Shown here: one piece after another, positions 8,244-18,293 of the stretch
How positions within the stretch are numbered: the first letter of the stretch is position 1
Layout of the letters: every line of letters begins with the position of its first letter
NCBI RefSeq assembly: GCF_001625595.1
Contig: NZ_AUXT01000188.1
Span: 26,557-90,556, forward strand
Length of the DNA: 64,000 bases
From: Pseudoalteromonas luteoviolacea NCIMB 1942
Lineage (GTDB): Bacteria > Pseudomonadota > Gammaproteobacteria > Enterobacterales > Alteromonadaceae
Direction of reading: 5' to 3'
Position numbers and translations under genes: made by a program
The notes under the pieces: generated by a model
What the model saw: only the letters and a program-made list of their open reading frames with translations
The model's database searches: none
What the model was told of the DNA's origin: nothing

Positions 8244-9416
8244 TTAGTTTGCAGCGCTCAATAAAACTGGTAAAGACTCAGACTGCTTCAGTACAAATTG
8301 AGTATTTTCAAACGCTAAGTTCACAGGGTTAGGCGTGATAGGCATACCAGGTCCCACTCTCGCTGGGCCGTTTATAGCAATGCGGTCGCCTTCGACTAAG
8401 CCAGCTTTAATAGCACGATATGCACCGTATCGTTCGCCAAGCTCCACTAAGCGATATTGCAATACGTTGTTTTCATCTATGGTCAATACAAAACGATTTT
8501 TAAGATCAGTACCAATTGCTCGCTCTGGCACAATAGCCATTATTTGTGGGTCTTGCGCACCAATTGAAATACGAGCAAACGCCCCCGGTTTCAGGTTGTG
8601 CTGCTGTGCATCGAAAACCGCTCGCACACGTAAAGTACCTGTTGTAGGGTTGATTTCGTTATCGATGAAGTCTAGCTTGCCTGCAATCTGCTTTGTTTCA
8701 CCTAGGCGTTGCAGCTGCACTGTTACTTCATCTTGTGCGGTTACGCCAGCAAATTGGCGACTCCAAGTACGCTCATCTACATCGAAATAGGCATAGATCT
8801 CTTCATCTGAAACAATCGTCGTCAGCTCTGTCTCGCCGCCTTTTACATAGTTGCCTTTGGTTACAACTGCGCGCGAAATTTTACCGGTGATTGGTGCTGA
8901 GACTTGGCTGAACTCTAGATCAAGAAAAGCGTTTTGCAGTTGAGCTTCAATTGCATTTTTATTGGCAATTGCACTGCGTAGTGTTGCGTTACGCTGCTCT
9001 GCTTCTTCTGTTGAAATAGCCTTTTTAGTGACCAGTCGATTGGCACGTTGCGCTTCACCGCGCGCCTGCTCTAACGCAGCATCTGCGCTGCCAAGCTGCG
9101 CTTTAAGGGTATCGATTTGCGCTTCAAAAGACCTTGAGTCTAGACTAAATAATAGTTGTCCTTTACTGACTCTTTCACCTTCGGTGAACGCCATTTTCTC
9201 AATTTGGCCAGATACGCGAGGTTTCAAAACAACGCGCTCAGGGGCCTCTAAACGTGTAGTAAACGTATGCCAAGACTGAACTTGTTCCAATTGTACATTA
9301 GCAACGTCAATGGTTAGCGGTGGCGGCTGCTGTCCTTGCTGTGCATTAGACTGACCACAACCACTTAACACAAGTGCGAGGGCCACTGCACTTAGAGTAA
9401 AACCTAACTTTTTCAT
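8244..9416 (-). CDS. RND efflux periplasmic adaptor (membrane fusion protein), lipoprotein
   Basis: The 390-residue product starts at the ATG preceded by GGAGC, which opens a lipoprotein signal (LVLSGCGQ). The reading frame extends 45 codons further upstream, but that part has no signal-like character. Features are the lipoyl half-motifs (LKPRVSGQIEKMAFTEGERV and the matching SQVSAPITGKISRAVV) around a coiled-coil hairpin at about residues 95-160, then the beta-barrel and membrane-proximal domains. It links the pump to the outer-membrane channel. It is the first gene of the efflux operon, with a 125-bp divergent control region shared with the LysR gene. Confidence 0.92.
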   Translation of the reverse strand: MKKLGFTLSAVALALVLSGCGQSNAQQGQQPPPLTIDVANVQLEQVQSWHTFTTRLEAPERVVLKPRVSGQIEKMAFTEGERVSKGQLLFSLDSRSFEAQIDTLKAQLGSADAALEQARGEAQRANRLVTKKAISTEEAEQRNATLRSAIANKNAIEAQLQNAFLDLEFSQVSAPITGKISRAVVTKGNYVKGGETELTTIVSDEEIYAYFDVDERTWSRQFAGVTAQDEVTVQLQRLGETKQIAGKLDFIDNEINPTTGTLRVRAVFDAQQHNLKPGAFARISIGAQDPQIMAIVPERAIGTDLKNRFVLTIDENNVLQYRLVELGERYGAYRAIKAGLVEGDRIAINGPARVGPGMPITPNPVNLAFENTQFVLKQSESLPVLLSAAN

Positions 9417-9541
9417 TTTTTGCTCCGCTGGGAATTTGGTATATAACGATCCTACAGCGGTAATTAATGTCGAAAAATAGTAGTTTTTTAAAAACATTAA
9501 TGCCAATATGGCACCAATAAAACATAACTTAATGTCAATCC
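9417..9541. promoter_or_regulatory. Divergent control region between the RND operon and its LysR regulator
   Basis: This 125-bp AT-rich spacer lies between two divergent start codons. LysR regulators commonly bind such spacers at T-N11-A sites, controlling themselves and the neighbouring operon. I did not identify one convincing box, so the role is inferred from the layout. Confidence 0.5.
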
Positions 9542-10489
9542 ATGGATACAACTAGTCGCTTAATCATGCTTTTAGAAGTGGTTGAACAAGGTTCTTTTTC
9601 CAAAGCTGCTGAACTTAGAAATATAGATCGTTCTGTAATTTCAAAGCAAATCAGTAAATTAGAAGAAGAGCTAGGTGTAAGGCTACTTAACCGAACCACA
9701 CGCTCTTTTTCGCTGACAGCGGCTGGAGCTGAAATGGTTAAAAAATCGGCGGAGCTGAGGCTGTTACTTCAAGATACAGTACAGATGGCAGAAAATTATC
9801 ACCAAGAGCCAAGAGGTCTATTGAGGATCACGTCATCGAGCTACATTGGTAAATACTATTTGCTTCCCGTGATCAATGATTTTCAAAAACGATTTCCGCA
9901 AGTCAATATTGAACTGAGATTAGATGATAGGGTCATAGACATGGTCTCGGAGGGGTTTGATCTGGCGTTTCGAGTTGGTGAGCCTAGGGACTCTTCGCTT
10001 ATTGCGCGAAAAATTGCACGCAACCGAATGCTTATCTTGGCGACACCACAATTTATAGAAACCTATGGTGAACCCAAAACAATGGCAGATCTAGCTGAGC
10101 TTCCAGCAGCGGCTTATACCAGTAACCATATTCGCTTTGAGTCAATCAGTTACGTTGATGACAAAGGGAAGCATCAAGAGCAACCTATTAACCCTGTATT
10201 TAGATCTAACGACGGAGAAGCCTTGTTGGAAAAAGTGCTCTCACACACCGCCTTTTGCACATCGCCCGCATTTTTCTTTGCCGATCATATAGATCACACG
10301 CAATTGGTACCTCTGCTGACGCATGTAAGCTTGCCTGACTACAGCGCAATGTATGCGGTCTACCCACATAGAGATTTACCCGTTAGAACAAGGTTATTTT
10401 TGGATGCGGCTAGACATTATATTGGTGAGGCAATTCCTCGTTGGGAGCATAATATCCCGGGGCTTGATAAGATGTATCAACCGAAGTAA
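9542..10489 (+). CDS. LysR-family regulator, likely controlling the divergent RND efflux operon
   Basis: The 315-residue product has an N-terminal winged helix-turn-helix (residues about 1-60: FSKAAELRNIDRSVISKQISKLEEELG, then LLNRTTRSFSLTAAG). A substrate-binding domain follows (about 88-290), with the typical GLLRITSSSYIGKYYLLPVI start and the DLAFRVGEPRDSSLIARKI segment of the CrgA/AaeR-type subgroup. Genes of this subgroup often sit divergently from efflux or oxidoreductase operons, as here. The inducer is unknown. Confidence 0.9.
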   Translation: MDTTSRLIMLLEVVEQGSFSKAAELRNIDRSVISKQISKLEEELGVRLLNRTTRSFSLTAAGAEMVKKSAELRLLLQDTVQMAENYHQEPRGLLRITSSSYIGKYYLLPVINDFQKRFPQVNIELRLDDRVIDMVSEGFDLAFRVGEPRDSSLIARKIARNRMLILATPQFIETYGEPKTMADLAELPAAAYTSNHIRFESISYVDDKGKHQEQPINPVFRSNDGEALLEKVLSHTAFCTSPAFFFADHIDHTQLVPLLTHVSLPDYSAMYAVYPHRDLPVRTRLFLDAARHYIGEAIPRWEHNIPGLDKMYQPK

Positions 10490-10564
10490 ACCGCTCTCGA
10501 TTTACTACAAGTTGTCATATCAACTGACTAGCTTGTAAAAATGAGCCTAGACTAGGCTACTCTA

Positions 10565-10795
10565 TCAACGCGATTTCTTTTTTTGTGAGATACGCTTTAC
10601 AAATAACAGCTGAGTGTCACTCATATCTGAGATAGACGTGACATGTTTATCTACCTGCTTAACCTCTTGATAGGTGTGTGTTTTAAAATTATAACGCCAC
10701 AGTATGTTACGTTTCGTCAGTCCATATAAAGTACCCCTGTGTTCAACAAAATGTGCCTTATGCGCATGCTGATTCAATATTGTCAAAGCACCCAC
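10565..10795 (-). pseudogene. C-terminal remnant of a beta-propeller protein, possibly a wHTH regulator
   Basis: A 76-codon open frame (GTG start at best, stop immediately upstream) reads HFVEHRGTLYGLTKRNILWR and later SDMSDTQLLFVKR. This resembles the final blades of the TolB-like propeller found in CadC-type regulators such as the one near 48 kb in this window. There is no DNA-binding domain, no membrane segment and no clear ribosome-binding site. It is most likely the leftover end of a deleted gene. A small unrelated protein is possible. Confidence 0.35.
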
Positions 10796-11053
10796 CGCCT
10801 TTGCCTTTTAGCCAAGCAATATAAAACCGCAATAACTTTAGGCGTTCAGGTCGAAGGTCGCTGTTGGTCTTTCAGAGTGATTTGGTTTCTCACGGTATCA
10901 ATGATCCGCGCGTTTATTATCATTATTTGTCGCACGTCTTCTTGCTAGCTTTTCTTATTGGTGCTCATTTATGCCCACAGTAAAGACTTTATTATTATTT
11001 TATACAATTCGTCTCACCACCACTTTATATTACTATTATGTAAGCAAAATAAT
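10796..11053. other. Intergenic stretch, no gene recognised
   Basis: Between the propeller remnant and the terminator of the chitin operon I see no convincing coding region on either strand. Short open frames lack ribosome-binding sites and protein-like composition. It is probably decayed sequence. Confidence 0.4.
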
Positions 11054-11088
11054 AAACCCATGATTTAGAATATATAAATCATGGGTTT
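11054..11088. terminator. Rho-independent terminator of the chitin/protease operon
   Basis: There is a perfect 14-bp inverted repeat (AAACCCATGATTTA / TAAATCATGGGTTT) with a 7-nt loop, about 16 bp beyond the stop of the minus-strand M4 protease. On the minus strand it is followed by TATTATTTT. It marks the end of the four-gene transcript. Confidence 0.8.
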
Positions 11089-11104
11089 TTAGATTTAATG
11101 AGTG

Positions 11105-13873
11105 TTACATACACTCACCTAGGTGCTTCCACACTGCCCAGCGACTTGAGTATTGCGCGGGGTTTTGATTGCGCGTCCACCATTTTGCTTGGTATAGCTG
11201 ACCATCAAGACTCGCTTGTTTACCCGATGTATAAACACGGCTTGCCTGCCACGCCTCAACATCACAACTTGGCTTGCTGCCAGTTATTTTAAAACTATGG
11301 GTTTGTGACTGTGTATTTAAACCCTCTGCATCTGTTGCGATTGCAAAAATGCTGTAACTACCAGGTTCGGCTGTATAAGAGACGCTATATGGCGCGATGG
11401 TCGATACTGCAACTTGTTTACCATTGACGAAGTATGCTACTTGCTTGAGGTCATTGTCTTTATCACTGGCAATAACAGACAACGCAATTTGCTCACCTGA
11501 TTTAAAGCTACTGCCATTTACTGGACTCGTTAAGTTCACACTTGGTGCTTCAGGTATTGGCTGTGGCTCAGGCTCAGTCACTGTAATCGTACGACTCACT
11601 TTTGCAGATTGTGCTCCATTATTATCAGTCGCAACAGCACTCAATTGATACGTTTCGACTTCCAGTGGTTGATAGTTGAAAGCGTATGGCATGCGAGTTA
11701 GTTCAGTTAATGGCTTACCATTAACACTCACGTTGACCCTCGTAATATCACCATCAGCATCATTGGCAACGAATCTGACTGATACTGACTGCCCAAGTTC
11801 AATCGAAGCGTTGTTTGTAGGTGCGGTCATACTCAAAGTTGGTGCTTGATTTGGCTTATCACCTGACCCGCCACATTCAAGGCCCTTTTTCCATACGCCC
11901 CAAGAGCCGGAGTTGCTTGCAGGGTTTTGATCTCTATTCCACCATTTGGCTTCATATTCAAACCCATCAAAGGCGACTTTGTTGCCTTGCGTATACACTT
12001 TGCCATCCTGCCATGGTGCAGTTTGACACTGGCTCGGGTCAATAAGACTAAATGATACCGGCGATGCATCTGTTGATAGGCCTTCATTGTCAGTAACACG
12101 AGCGGTAACCGTGTATTTCCCTGTATTGTCACTATTAAATGCGGCCTCAAACGGTGCTGCCAATGCAGTATCATGAAGCTTGCCATTGATGAAAAACTCT
12201 ACCTTTTCAACCACGCCATATTCATCTTGTGCATTCGCTTTAAGGGTAATGTCTGTGCCAATCATGTAGCGGCCATTATTATCTGGGCTTGTAATCGAAA
12301 TCGTTGGCGCTTTGTTCTCAGTACATGCAAATACGCCCACAACTTTAAACGCCTCACCAACAGCTTGGGTATCATAGCCTAAATCCGCAGCGGCATCTGT
12401 CACACCACATGCCAGCGATTCAAACTTCCCGTTGTATACCCAAAAGTTTTTGTTGGCATGTAGCATGACTTCATAGGCTTTTTTTACACCCCAGCCTTCG
12501 GTATTAGCAAGTGAGTAAAAAGCACGGTTAAATACACCAGAACTGTGGTGTACTCCCATGCCTATTTCATACTTGCTGGCATGGCCGATAGATCTACCAT
12601 CGCGTTCAGGAATTTCCATGTAGCGAAGTGCAGTTCGATTTTTAAAAATACTTGCGCCGATTAACCAGTCGACTTCACAAGTTCCGTCCGGTTTTTGATT
12701 CATGAAACACTCGAGTGCTTCTGAGGTCATATCTGAAAATGACTCATTCACACCGCCCGACATGTTGCTGTATACTAACTTAGAGTTTTGATGCGTGACA
12801 CCATGGCCTATTTCGTGGGCTACAACGCCAAGAGAGGTGAACGGATACACACCGTATTCATCGAGATCACCATCACCAAAGGTCACTTCTTTACCATTCC
12901 AAAAGGCATTTAAGTAGTTTTTTCGGTAATGAATTCGCATGACTAAGTCGCCAGACAATGCGCGGCTATCAAACCAATCTTTGAACATATCTATCGTCGC
13001 TTGACCATAGAATATAGCGTCATTGAGCGGCGAATAGGCACCATTCACATGCTTATGCGTATTTTCATAACAGGGGAACTGATAAGTCTGCGTATTTGTT
13101 GTGCCATGTTCCATATCGATAACACGAATGTCTGTATGTGACATTTCACAATTGCCATTGCCCAAGTCCTTTGCATGAAACTTTGGCATGTCTTCACCGT
13201 AATAGTGTTTACCTATTTTTTCGTTACCACCTGGACCCATGCCTATTTTAGAATGGTTTAGCATTTCAATGCGCGAAAGTACTTCACCTGTATGCGCATC
13301 AATAGCAAATTCAGGACGAAGCGGCTCATGTTCAGTTTCCGCAAAAAACGTCACTAAATAAGCCAATTTCAGCTTGTCACTATGTGGGTAAATCACTAGC
13401 TCAACATGTTCATCAGACGACGTGATTAGCTCAGCGATTTGCTCTTTTGCAAATTCAACGGCCTTTTGCTCAGAAAAGCTAGGCTTAACGGTATCAAGAG
13501 TTAGGTGTGGCAAGACCGAGCCACTAATTGAAGTTATTTCCCCTTCTGGCTGAAACCAGACACTTAAAAAGCTCTGCTCGTCGTGATGAGTGACGATTTC
13601 CCCTCCATACACTCGTACACCTTTATAAAATTGGCTACGACGCATATGCCTACCATCTTCAGTTTTATGGTGAGTTCTAAACTCAAGCTCTGATTGTGTA
13701 TCAGTAGCACTAGACCTGAAAATACTTTGATTTTGAGACAGCTGAGATTTAATCGTCGCCTTCAATTGTGCATTGTTGTGCAAACTCACAGGCTCTTGTG
13801 CCAAAGCAGCAATGCTCGAAAACACGCCAGCACTTGCTGCGACCAATACAGCGATTTTTTTTGCTTTTAACAT
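11105..13873 (-). CDS. Secreted M4 (vibriolysin-type) metalloprotease with two chitin-binding modules
   Basis: The 922-residue product has these parts: signal peptide (1-26), FTP/PepSY propeptide (about 50-200), and M4 catalytic domain (about 205-515). The zinc motif HEIGH is at 353-357, the third ligand Glu377 is in GGVNESFSD, and a GVHHSSGVF segment carries the usual catalytic His. Then come a bacterial Ig-like domain (521-611), CBM5/12 (615-668), two more Ig-like domains (676-766, 774-864) and a final CBM5/12 (869-922). Vibriolysins usually end in PPC domains, so chitin-binding modules are a distinctive variation. Placed last in the chitinase operon, it probably strips protein from chitin-protein composites. 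All key catalytic residues are present. Confidence 0.93.
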   Translation of the reverse strand: MLKAKKIAVLVAASAGVFSSIAALAQEPVSLHNNAQLKATIKSQLSQNQSIFRSSATDTQSELEFRTHHKTEDGRHMRRSQFYKGVRVYGGEIVTHHDEQSFLSVWFQPEGEITSISGSVLPHLTLDTVKPSFSEQKAVEFAKEQIAELITSSDEHVELVIYPHSDKLKLAYLVTFFAETEHEPLRPEFAIDAHTGEVLSRIEMLNHSKIGMGPGGNEKIGKHYYGEDMPKFHAKDLGNGNCEMSHTDIRVIDMEHGTTNTQTYQFPCYENTHKHVNGAYSPLNDAIFYGQATIDMFKDWFDSRALSGDLVMRIHYRKNYLNAFWNGKEVTFGDGDLDEYGVYPFTSLGVVAHEIGHGVTHQNSKLVYSNMSGGVNESFSDMTSEALECFMNQKPDGTCEVDWLIGASIFKNRTALRYMEIPERDGRSIGHASKYEIGMGVHHSSGVFNRAFYSLANTEGWGVKKAYEVMLHANKNFWVYNGKFESLACGVTDAAADLGYDTQAVGEAFKVVGVFACTENKAPTISITSPDNNGRYMIGTDITLKANAQDEYGVVEKVEFFINGKLHDTALAAPFEAAFNSDNTGKYTVTARVTDNEGLSTDASPVSFSLIDPSQCQTAPWQDGKVYTQGNKVAFDGFEYEAKWWNRDQNPASNSGSWGVWKKGLECGGSGDKPNQAPTLSMTAPTNNASIELGQSVSVRFVANDADGDITRVNVSVNGKPLTELTRMPYAFNYQPLEVETYQLSAVATDNNGAQSAKVSRTITVTEPEPQPIPEAPSVNLTSPVNGSSFKSGEQIALSVIASDKDNDLKQVAYFVNGKQVAVSTIAPYSVSYTAEPGSYSIFAIATDAEGLNTQSQTHSFKITGSKPSCDVEAWQASRVYTSGKQASLDGQLYQAKWWTRNQNPAQYSSRWAVWKHLGECM

Positions 13874-13914
13874 GGATATTTACTCTGTACTTGTTGTTTT
13901 TTTCGTTGTTAGAA

Positions 13915-13932
13915 AGGTGCGTCCGTGCACCT
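13915..13932 (-). other. Short hairpin between chiA and the protease gene (possible attenuator)
   Basis: A 6-bp inverted repeat (AGGTGC / GCACCT) with a 6-nt loop is followed on the minus strand by TTTCT. It is too weak for a firm terminator call. It could reduce read-through from chiA into the protease gene, or stabilise the upstream message. Confidence 0.3.
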
Positions 13933-13958
13933 GATTTGAACTTTGTTGATTCAGTTTG

Positions 13959-16601
13959 TTATAGCTTACGCCAGACTGAACTGCTGCCAGGAGCTTGACC
14001 GCGCGTCCACCAGCGGGCTTGATACGTTTCACCGTTATGCACGACTTTGTCACCACCGGTGTAAACTAAGTCACTGCGCCAATCACGCACCTTGCCATCA
14101 TCTGGAATGATCTCAGCCCACACGCCGCCATTACTTGGAATAGCACCACGCGTCCACCAACGCGCTTTGTATTGAACGCCCTTGTACCAAACAGTATTGC
14201 CTCCGGTGTAAACCTTATTGGCATCCCATGTTGTTTTGCCATCGCCCGGTGTTGGTTCAGGTGTCGTCTCGACATTTTTCACTGTAACGTTGAACTGACG
14301 CGTCACGCTGTTCACACTGTCAGAAACCACAACCATACCGGTAATTGTTTCTGTTTTTGTCACCTCTGCCGCTTTTACGGCAACCGTACTACCACTGCCA
14401 ACCACTGTGTGGCCAGGCACTTTCCAAGCAAAGCTCAGCGCTTTACCTTCAGGATCGGTCGCTGAAATACTGACTGATTTACTGGTGTTTTCGTCTAATG
14501 AGATTGCAGAAATGCTGCCTACTACTGGCGCTTTATTTTCAACAACTGGTGCTTTTACAACCACCTTAACTGTGCGATTTACAGTGTTCATGCCGTCGCT
14601 TACCGCAAGGTTTACTGTATAAACAGAATCGTTTGTGACACTCGGCGCAGTGACGATAACGCTGTCATTTTCACTTTGAAGATTTAAAGCAGCATCACCT
14701 TGCCACTCAAATGAAAGTGCTTTACCTTCAGGATCAGATGCTTGAGCCGTTAAAACATGAATATCACCTGCATTTAACGTAATCTCACTCGCCAGAGATA
14801 CCACAGGTGCCTTGTTAACTGGTTTAGGAGGTGTCACTTTGCCAGCCAGACCTTCGTGCATCGCATTGAGAATATCACCGTTATCCGCGTCAATTTCCCA
14901 TGCGAATAAACCACCTAAATTATGCTCACGTACATAACGACCTTTTGCACGCACAGAGCGAGGGCTATCGTAGGTAACCAAGGTGCCTTTCTGGCGATTC
15001 CAAACATATGCAGCTTCAGCTTGTTCATCGTACCCTACTTCAAAACCATTAATGCCTTGCTCATCATGACCTATCATATGAGCCTTAAGTCCCTTGTAGT
15101 CGATAACGCCTGCTTCCCAAACACCTTGAGACGTTGACCCGCGTAGCTTACCATTGGCTGGTGCCGTCATTGGGTTATCCGCAATTTGTGCATTTTGTGG
15201 GTAAACACCTTCCCAGCCTCGACCGTACATCGCAGTACCAACAACTAGCTTTTCACTCGGTACACCTTGCGCTAGGAGCAGCTTGATTGCATTATCGAGC
15301 GTGTAGGCAGGCCCTTTTCTCGTCTCTCCATTTTCATCAACACCTGTTCCGTTGCATTCATCTGTAGACATATGCGTGCCACAGTAAATTGCCGTTTGGT
15401 GTCCTGTTACATTGTTCCAGCCGCCGGCAAAGTCATACGTCATGGCAAAAATGTAGTCCATGTACTGAGCGGCTTGCTGGTAATCAACGTCTTCTATTTT
15501 GTCGTAGCCTGTACCAATAGCGGATGTCAGCTCAAACTCACGACCCATTTCAATCTCAAGCTCATCTAACATTGCTCGGAGCTCTTTCATTAGAATGATG
15601 TACACTTCACCATCTTTGTCTGAGCCTAAGTTTGGATTCGCACCATCACCACCTGGGAATTCCCAGTCAATATCAATGCCGTCGTAAAACTTCCACGTCT
15701 TTAAAAACTCACGCATTGAATTTACAAACGTGTCGCGGTGCTCTTTTACATCAAAGTCAAAGAATGGATCTGACAATGTCCAACCACCCACTGAAGGTAA
15801 GATTTTCAGTTCTGGATTACGTTGTTTAAGTGCCATTAACTGTGCGTAAGTACCTCGAATTGGGTCTTTAGCGCTGATCCCTGGAAGTGCTTTTTGCACT
15901 GCCGCCCATGGGTCGTGTATAACAACTTCATAATCTTTTGAGCTACCACACGCCAATTTAAGCGCGCGCAGGCTATTACCATTTTCAATCTCAGCGAGAG
16001 AGTCATTAGGACCACATACTGGGATAAAGCCGTATAGTAAATGCGTTAGATTGTCCGCGGGGATCTGAGTAACATCGAACTTACGGCCGTAAATGCCCCA
16101 CTCAACAAAGTAGGCACCAACCACTGTGTTTGGATCCGTATCAAACTTTTTGTTGTTTGGATCCACGTTTAACTTGAGTGGCTCTAAATGACCTCCGTCC
16201 GTATCTGCAATTACGATTGGTTTGGAGGCTGACATGGAGCAGCCTGATGCATCACACAACGCTATTTTTAACTCGTGGCGCCCTGATTTATGATAAGGGA
16301 AGCGGATTGTGCCACCCGTGGTCCCTTCTGCAAGAGTGCCTTCATTGACTACTTCATTGTCAAAGTACACTTTGTAGCTGTTGCCACCTGTTCCTGACCA
16401 TGCGTTCCACTCAATTTGAATGTCTACAACGTCTTTAGCCTGAATTAACTGTTTGTATGAACCTCGGCCATAAATATTCACGTCTACAAACGAATAGTTT
16501 TGTGGCTTCCAGTTAATACTTGGCGTAGAAGGAGCTGCGACGGCAGCTGCACTTGCAAGCGCAGCACCTACAGCTGCTGCAGTTGTTAAATACTTAAACA
16601 T
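13959..16601 (-). CDS. chiA: Secreted GH18 chitinase, Serratia ChiA type
   Basis: The 880-residue product has a signal peptide (1-23), then a ChiN-type fibronectin-like domain (about 25-135) as in Serratia ChiA. A GH18 barrel follows (about 160-590) with SVGGW on strand 3 and the catalytic DGIDIDWE at 307-314 (Glu314 as acid/base). Two PKD-like domains (about 605-775) and two C-terminal CBM5/12 modules (about 785-828 and 836-880, each with a Y-x-A-R-W-W-T-R-G core) complete it. Its homologue is a processive exo-acting chitinase releasing chitobiose. The gene lies 24 bp after the LPMO gene in the same operon. Catalytic residues look intact. Confidence 0.93.
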   Translation of the reverse strand: MFKYLTTAAAVGAALASAAAVAAPSTPSINWKPQNYSFVDVNIYGRGSYKQLIQAKDVVDIQIEWNAWSGTGGNSYKVYFDNEVVNEGTLAEGTTGGTIRFPYHKSGRHELKIALCDASGCSMSASKPIVIADTDGGHLEPLKLNVDPNNKKFDTDPNTVVGAYFVEWGIYGRKFDVTQIPADNLTHLLYGFIPVCGPNDSLAEIENGNSLRALKLACGSSKDYEVVIHDPWAAVQKALPGISAKDPIRGTYAQLMALKQRNPELKILPSVGGWTLSDPFFDFDVKEHRDTFVNSMREFLKTWKFYDGIDIDWEFPGGDGANPNLGSDKDGEVYIILMKELRAMLDELEIEMGREFELTSAIGTGYDKIEDVDYQQAAQYMDYIFAMTYDFAGGWNNVTGHQTAIYCGTHMSTDECNGTGVDENGETRKGPAYTLDNAIKLLLAQGVPSEKLVVGTAMYGRGWEGVYPQNAQIADNPMTAPANGKLRGSTSQGVWEAGVIDYKGLKAHMIGHDEQGINGFEVGYDEQAEAAYVWNRQKGTLVTYDSPRSVRAKGRYVREHNLGGLFAWEIDADNGDILNAMHEGLAGKVTPPKPVNKAPVVSLASEITLNAGDIHVLTAQASDPEGKALSFEWQGDAALNLQSENDSVIVTAPSVTNDSVYTVNLAVSDGMNTVNRTVKVVVKAPVVENKAPVVGSISAISLDENTSKSVSISATDPEGKALSFAWKVPGHTVVGSGSTVAVKAAEVTKTETITGMVVVSDSVNSVTRQFNVTVKNVETTPEPTPGDGKTTWDANKVYTGGNTVWYKGVQYKARWWTRGAIPSNGGVWAEIIPDDGKVRDWRSDLVYTGGDKVVHNGETYQARWWTRGQAPGSSSVWRKL

Positions 16602-16625
16602 GATTAGATTACCTCTTAGATATAC

Positions 16626-18227
16626 TTATAGTTTTTTCCAAACAGAATGCTGGTCTGGTTGCTGATTACGCGTCCACCAGCGAGCTTGATATCGCGCGCC
16701 ATTAAACGTCACAATTTCACCGCCTCGATAAGCTTTACTCGCCTGCCATGATGAATTGCCTGCATCTGAATCATCACCAGTTGTTACAAGTTCCCAAGCA
16801 TGACTTGATGTTGGCAATTGGCCTCGTACCCACCACTTGGCTCGATAGGTTTTCCCTTGATACACAACGGTGTCGCCTGCTGTGTATACTTTGCTTGGTT
16901 CCCAAGTATCATCGTTTGGTGTGCCTGGATCTGTTTCGATGTTTTTCACATTGATAACCAGCGACACAGTCTTGCTTAGGCTGCCGTCAGACACTGTTAC
17001 CTTGCCGTCAAAGCGAGTATCAGTGTCCACTTGAGGCGCGGTTATCGTGATAGTAGAGCCAACCCCAGAAAAACTCAGTGCACTTGGTAATTGCCAGTCA
17101 AATTTCAGCGTCGCTTGCTCATCGTCAAAAGCATGCACATGTAAATGTTTAGTTTGGCCTTCATCAATTGTGATCGGTGCAGGTGCGTGTACAGTTGGCG
17201 CCGTGTTTGTAGGTTTTGAAATGACCGTCAAATTGTAGCTATGTGCCTTATCCGATAAAAACACCTGATTACTGCTTAAAGCATTTGCTTCAAAGACTAT
17301 GTTACCCTGTGCGTCTTTAACACCAATGCGAACCATTTCGGCAAATTGCGCATTGAGTTTAGACGCGAACAATGACTGCCAACGTGATGCATTGTCATCT
17401 GTAATATTCAGCTTCTCTTGGATAATTTCGTTGCCATTGCCGTTAAAGACACGTACCCAAACGGTGTCACCGGCTTTGGCATCTTGCCCTTGTTTAACAA
17501 AGTACCCGACTGGATGCCACGTATCTGGCGTAGGTGTAGAGTCGGTACTGCGTAAAATTGTCACGTCGCTACAGTTATAAAACCCTTCACCGACCACGTC
17601 ATCACGCTGCCAGCGGCTATATAAAATGGCGTCGCCGTTGAACTTTTCAGGAATTGCGACTTCCATTTCATAGTAACGCTTGCCATCAGGTGCCATAAAA
17701 AATGGAATGTTGCCATGCTCTTGCACCAGTTCCAGATCATGCCAAGCAAGTGGGTTTTGCTCGAAGTCCACACCTGGCTTAGTCAAATAAAACTGCCAAA
17801 AGCTCGGATTGTGTGGTGTTGTTGCACGATAACGGATTTTCACTTTGCCATCTGCGTTTGGCGTGACCTCCGTTTTTTGCCAATCTTTGGAAGGTATATT
17901 CATACCTGCTTTTTGGACATCGCCTGCGCCACATAGTGTGCCATTTGGAATATTTGCTTCTACCGCTGCTTGATTATGAAAATCCACGGTATTGGTCGCA
18001 AACTCATGTTTTTGAATAAACTGTACATGTTCAGATTGCACGTAAGCCGCGCGGCACGCTGCATTAGGAATTTTAGAGCCATCTTTTGGCCACCAAAATC
18101 CCCCCTGCTCCTGACAGATTGCCTGCCTCGCCTTAGGAAAATCCATATAGCCATGTGCGTGCACTTTGCCAATGACGCCCACACCTATGGCTACGCCTAG
18201 CGCGCATAAGGTTACTTGCTGTCTCAT
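16626..18227 (-). CDS. AA10 lytic polysaccharide monooxygenase (chitin-active) with CBM5/12 modules
   Basis: I start the gene at the ATG behind GAGAAA, giving 533 residues; a GTG 14 codons upstream would spoil the signal peptide. Cleavage after VHA leaves His25 as the N-terminus, the first half of the copper histidine brace. The second ligand is His139 (ATTPHNPSFWQFY), with Phe216 in GFYNCSDV at the usual axial position. A GbpA-like second domain (about 235-335), a PKD-like domain (about 345-430) and two CBM5/12 modules (about 440-533) follow. The enzyme oxidatively cleaves crystalline chitin and so opens it to the two chitinases encoded on either side. Confidence 0.93.
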   Translation of the reverse strand: MRQQVTLCALGVAIGVGVIGKVHAHGYMDFPKARQAICQEQGGFWWPKDGSKIPNAACRAAYVQSEHVQFIQKHEFATNTVDFHNQAAVEANIPNGTLCGAGDVQKAGMNIPSKDWQKTEVTPNADGKVKIRYRATTPHNPSFWQFYLTKPGVDFEQNPLAWHDLELVQEHGNIPFFMAPDGKRYYEMEVAIPEKFNGDAILYSRWQRDDVVGEGFYNCSDVTILRSTDSTPTPDTWHPVGYFVKQGQDAKAGDTVWVRVFNGNGNEIIQEKLNITDDNASRWQSLFASKLNAQFAEMVRIGVKDAQGNIVFEANALSSNQVFLSDKAHSYNLTVISKPTNTAPTVHAPAPITIDEGQTKHLHVHAFDDEQATLKFDWQLPSALSFSGVGSTITITAPQVDTDTRFDGKVTVSDGSLSKTVSLVINVKNIETDPGTPNDDTWEPSKVYTAGDTVVYQGKTYRAKWWVRGQLPTSSHAWELVTTGDDSDAGNSSWQASKAYRGGEIVTFNGARYQARWWTRNQQPDQHSVWKKL

Positions 18228-18293
18228 AGTTTTCTCATTTATTGATTGTATGAGTGATCCGTAGATCACTCTGGTTAGGAATATTGAACCCGG

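Noticed and set aside
8335..8790. Long plus-strand open frame inside the RND adaptor gene
   Set aside because: It is antisense to a well-supported gene and has low-complexity, Ser/Arg-rich translation with no recognisable domain.
10739..10948. Plus-strand open frame opposite the propeller remnant
   Set aside because: No ribosome-binding site and no protein-like pattern; it spans decayed sequence.
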